Below, piece after piece: positions 5,050 through 5,974 of a DNA stretch of 5,974 nucleotides. A model generated the notes under the pieces. That model did not search any database. It was not told the DNA's origin and worked only from the letters and a program-made list of their open reading frames with translations. The first letter of the stretch is position 1. Each line of letters begins with the position of its first letter. The DNA is from Pseudomonadota bacterium (GTDB lineage Bacteria; Pseudomonadota; Gammaproteobacteria; Burkholderiales; Burkholderiaceae_C), in contig JAEXBL010000020.1 in the NCBI GenBank assembly GCA_023394015.1, positions 1-5,974 of the forward strand, in the 5' to 3' direction. Made by a program: the position numbers and the translations under genes.

Positions 5050-5974
5050 TCATTTGTGGCCCCCGCCCGCGGTGTAGCCGCCGAACGATCCGCCGCCCGA
5101 TCGCGCGCTGCCCGCGCTGCAATTCTGGGTGCGCGGGTCGCACTGCGCGCAGCGACCAAGCAGGAACAGGATGAAGACCAGCGCCAGCACCAGCAGCACG
5201 ACGGTGCCGATGCCCACGCGCGGCGTGGCGCTGAGCGGGTGGGCGTCCAGCGCCTTCGGGTCGCTGAGCCTGAAGGCCGCCGCCACCGCCTGCGCGCTGA
5301 TCTTCCGGCCGCCCGACCAGGTGATCTCGCCGTCGCCCTGCTCGCTCGACAGCAGCTGCTCGCCCGCTGCGTAGTCGCGGTTCTGCGTGACCTGGCCGCG
5401 CCGCACCTGCCAGTAGAACTCGCCCAGCACCTCGGTGGTCTCGGCGCGGTAGGCCCATTCCTGGGTGTAGCTGACGTGGTCGTACACCGCGCGCGTGCCG
5501 CCCGACAGCAGGCGCGGCGCGCCGGTGAGCGGGCGCACCCGGCTCCAGCCGTCCTCGGTGTTGACCAGAAAGCTGAAGCCGTGGGTGGCGTTGTAGAGCA
5601 GGTACTCCTCCCAGGCAAAGCTCTCGTCGTCGTCCGGGGCGCGGCCGCGCCGGCGCTGAAAGCCCACCACCTGCCAGTCGGCCCCGTCGAAGCGGCCCAC
5701 GCTGCCGAGCGCGATCAGCGGCTGCGCCGGCGCGCGCTGCACGGCATGGCGCAGCTCGCCGCCGACGCCGTCGCTGACGTCGATCAGGCTGTGGCACTGG
5801 CCGCAGGTCAGGCTTTTCGTGCTGTCCAGCTGCGGCGCCACCGGCGCACCGCAGTGCGGACAGGCGAACTGGCGGCCGCTGGTCTCGCGCGCCGCCTCGT
5901 CCTTCAGGCCCGTGAGCGCCAGATCGGCGAGCTGCACCGCGCGACCCTCGGTCAGCGTGGGCGGCGCGCTGCCG
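5050..5974 (-). CDS. Zinc-ribbon DUF4178 membrane protein (5' end outside window)
   Basis: The reading frame is open to the window edge, so the true start lies beyond 5974. An internal GTG at 5937 is not a believable start because the visible frame continues upstream of it. Of about 307 visible residues, two Cys-x2-Cys pairs come first (Cys38/Cys41 in CPHCGAP and Cys57/Cys60 in CGQC), forming a zinc ribbon. A DUF4178 region follows (about 88-225), with GRFDGADWQVVGFQRR and WEEYLLYN...GFSFLVNTEDGW typical of that family. One membrane helix lies near 256-272. A cysteine-bearing tail comes next, then a Gly/Ser-rich end GGYTAGGGHK, an ending I associate with DUF4178 and related envelope proteins. 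The topology is probably a cytosolic N-terminus with a single anchor. Function is unknown. It appears to lead the DUF350/synthase transcription unit. Confidence 0.9.
   Translation of the reverse strand, partial: GSAPPTLTEGRAVQLADLALTGLKDEAARETSGRQFACPHCGAPVAPQLDSTKSLTCGQCHSLIDVSDGVGGELRHAVQRAPAQPLIALGSVGRFDGADWQVVGFQRRRGRAPDDDESFAWEEYLLYNATHGFSFLVNTEDGWSRVRPLTGAPRLLSGGTRAVYDHVSYTQEWAYRAETTEVLGEFYWQVRRGQVTQNRDYAAGEQLLSSEQGDGEITWSGGRKISAQAVAAAFRLSDPKALDAHPLSATPRVGIGTVVLLVLALVFILFLLGRCAQCDPRTQNCSAGSARSGGGSFGGYTAGGGHK

Noticed and set aside
1..5974. tRNA, rRNA or CRISPR array
   Set aside because: I saw no cloverleaf, rRNA-like stretch or regularly spaced repeat series on either strand.

Overview
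The window is about 70% G+C (by eye) and all its genes lie on the minus strand. Codon use and gene content suggest a betaproteobacterium, most likely of the Comamonadaceae (Acidovorax/Ottowia-like). This is inferred from style and not tested by a search.

In transcription order, from high to low coordinates, the core locus is: the 3' part of a zinc-ribbon/DUF4178 membrane protein (5974-5050), a DUF350/YjfL two-helix membrane protein (5028-4810), an unrecognised 165-residue protein (4639-4142), a membrane-embedded spermidine-synthase-like aminopropyltransferase (4010-2421), and the 5' part of a flavin-dependent oxidoreductase that is exported as a Tat lipoprotein (1051-1). I read this as one envelope-associated polyamine module. 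Aminopropyl transfer would be tethered to the inner membrane, with small membrane partners and an exported FAD enzyme of the amine-oxidase type. Biochemical roles beyond the named families are inference.

The roughly 1.37 kb between the synthase and the flavoprotein is accessory DNA in an otherwise compact locus. Next to the synthase is a complete YefM-YoeB toxin-antitoxin pair with its own promoter/operator (2414-1822). It is flanked by two imperfect copies of the last part of the synthase gene, 66 of 77 bases identical. After it comes a lower-G+C stretch of about 120 bp packed with inverted and direct repeats (1615-1733). Last is a single 450-bp integron gene cassette (1596-1147) with one ORF and a very well preserved 60-bp attC site of the aadA type. 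No integrase and no second attC are visible. The cassette therefore looks like a solitary insertion outside an integron, and its 122-residue glycine-rich membrane protein is uncharacterised.

The most interesting points are the orphan cassette and its unknown protein, the toxin-antitoxin module bracketed by copies of the host gene end, and the conserved-looking but functionally undefined polyamine/DUF350/DUF4178/Tat-flavoprotein grouping.
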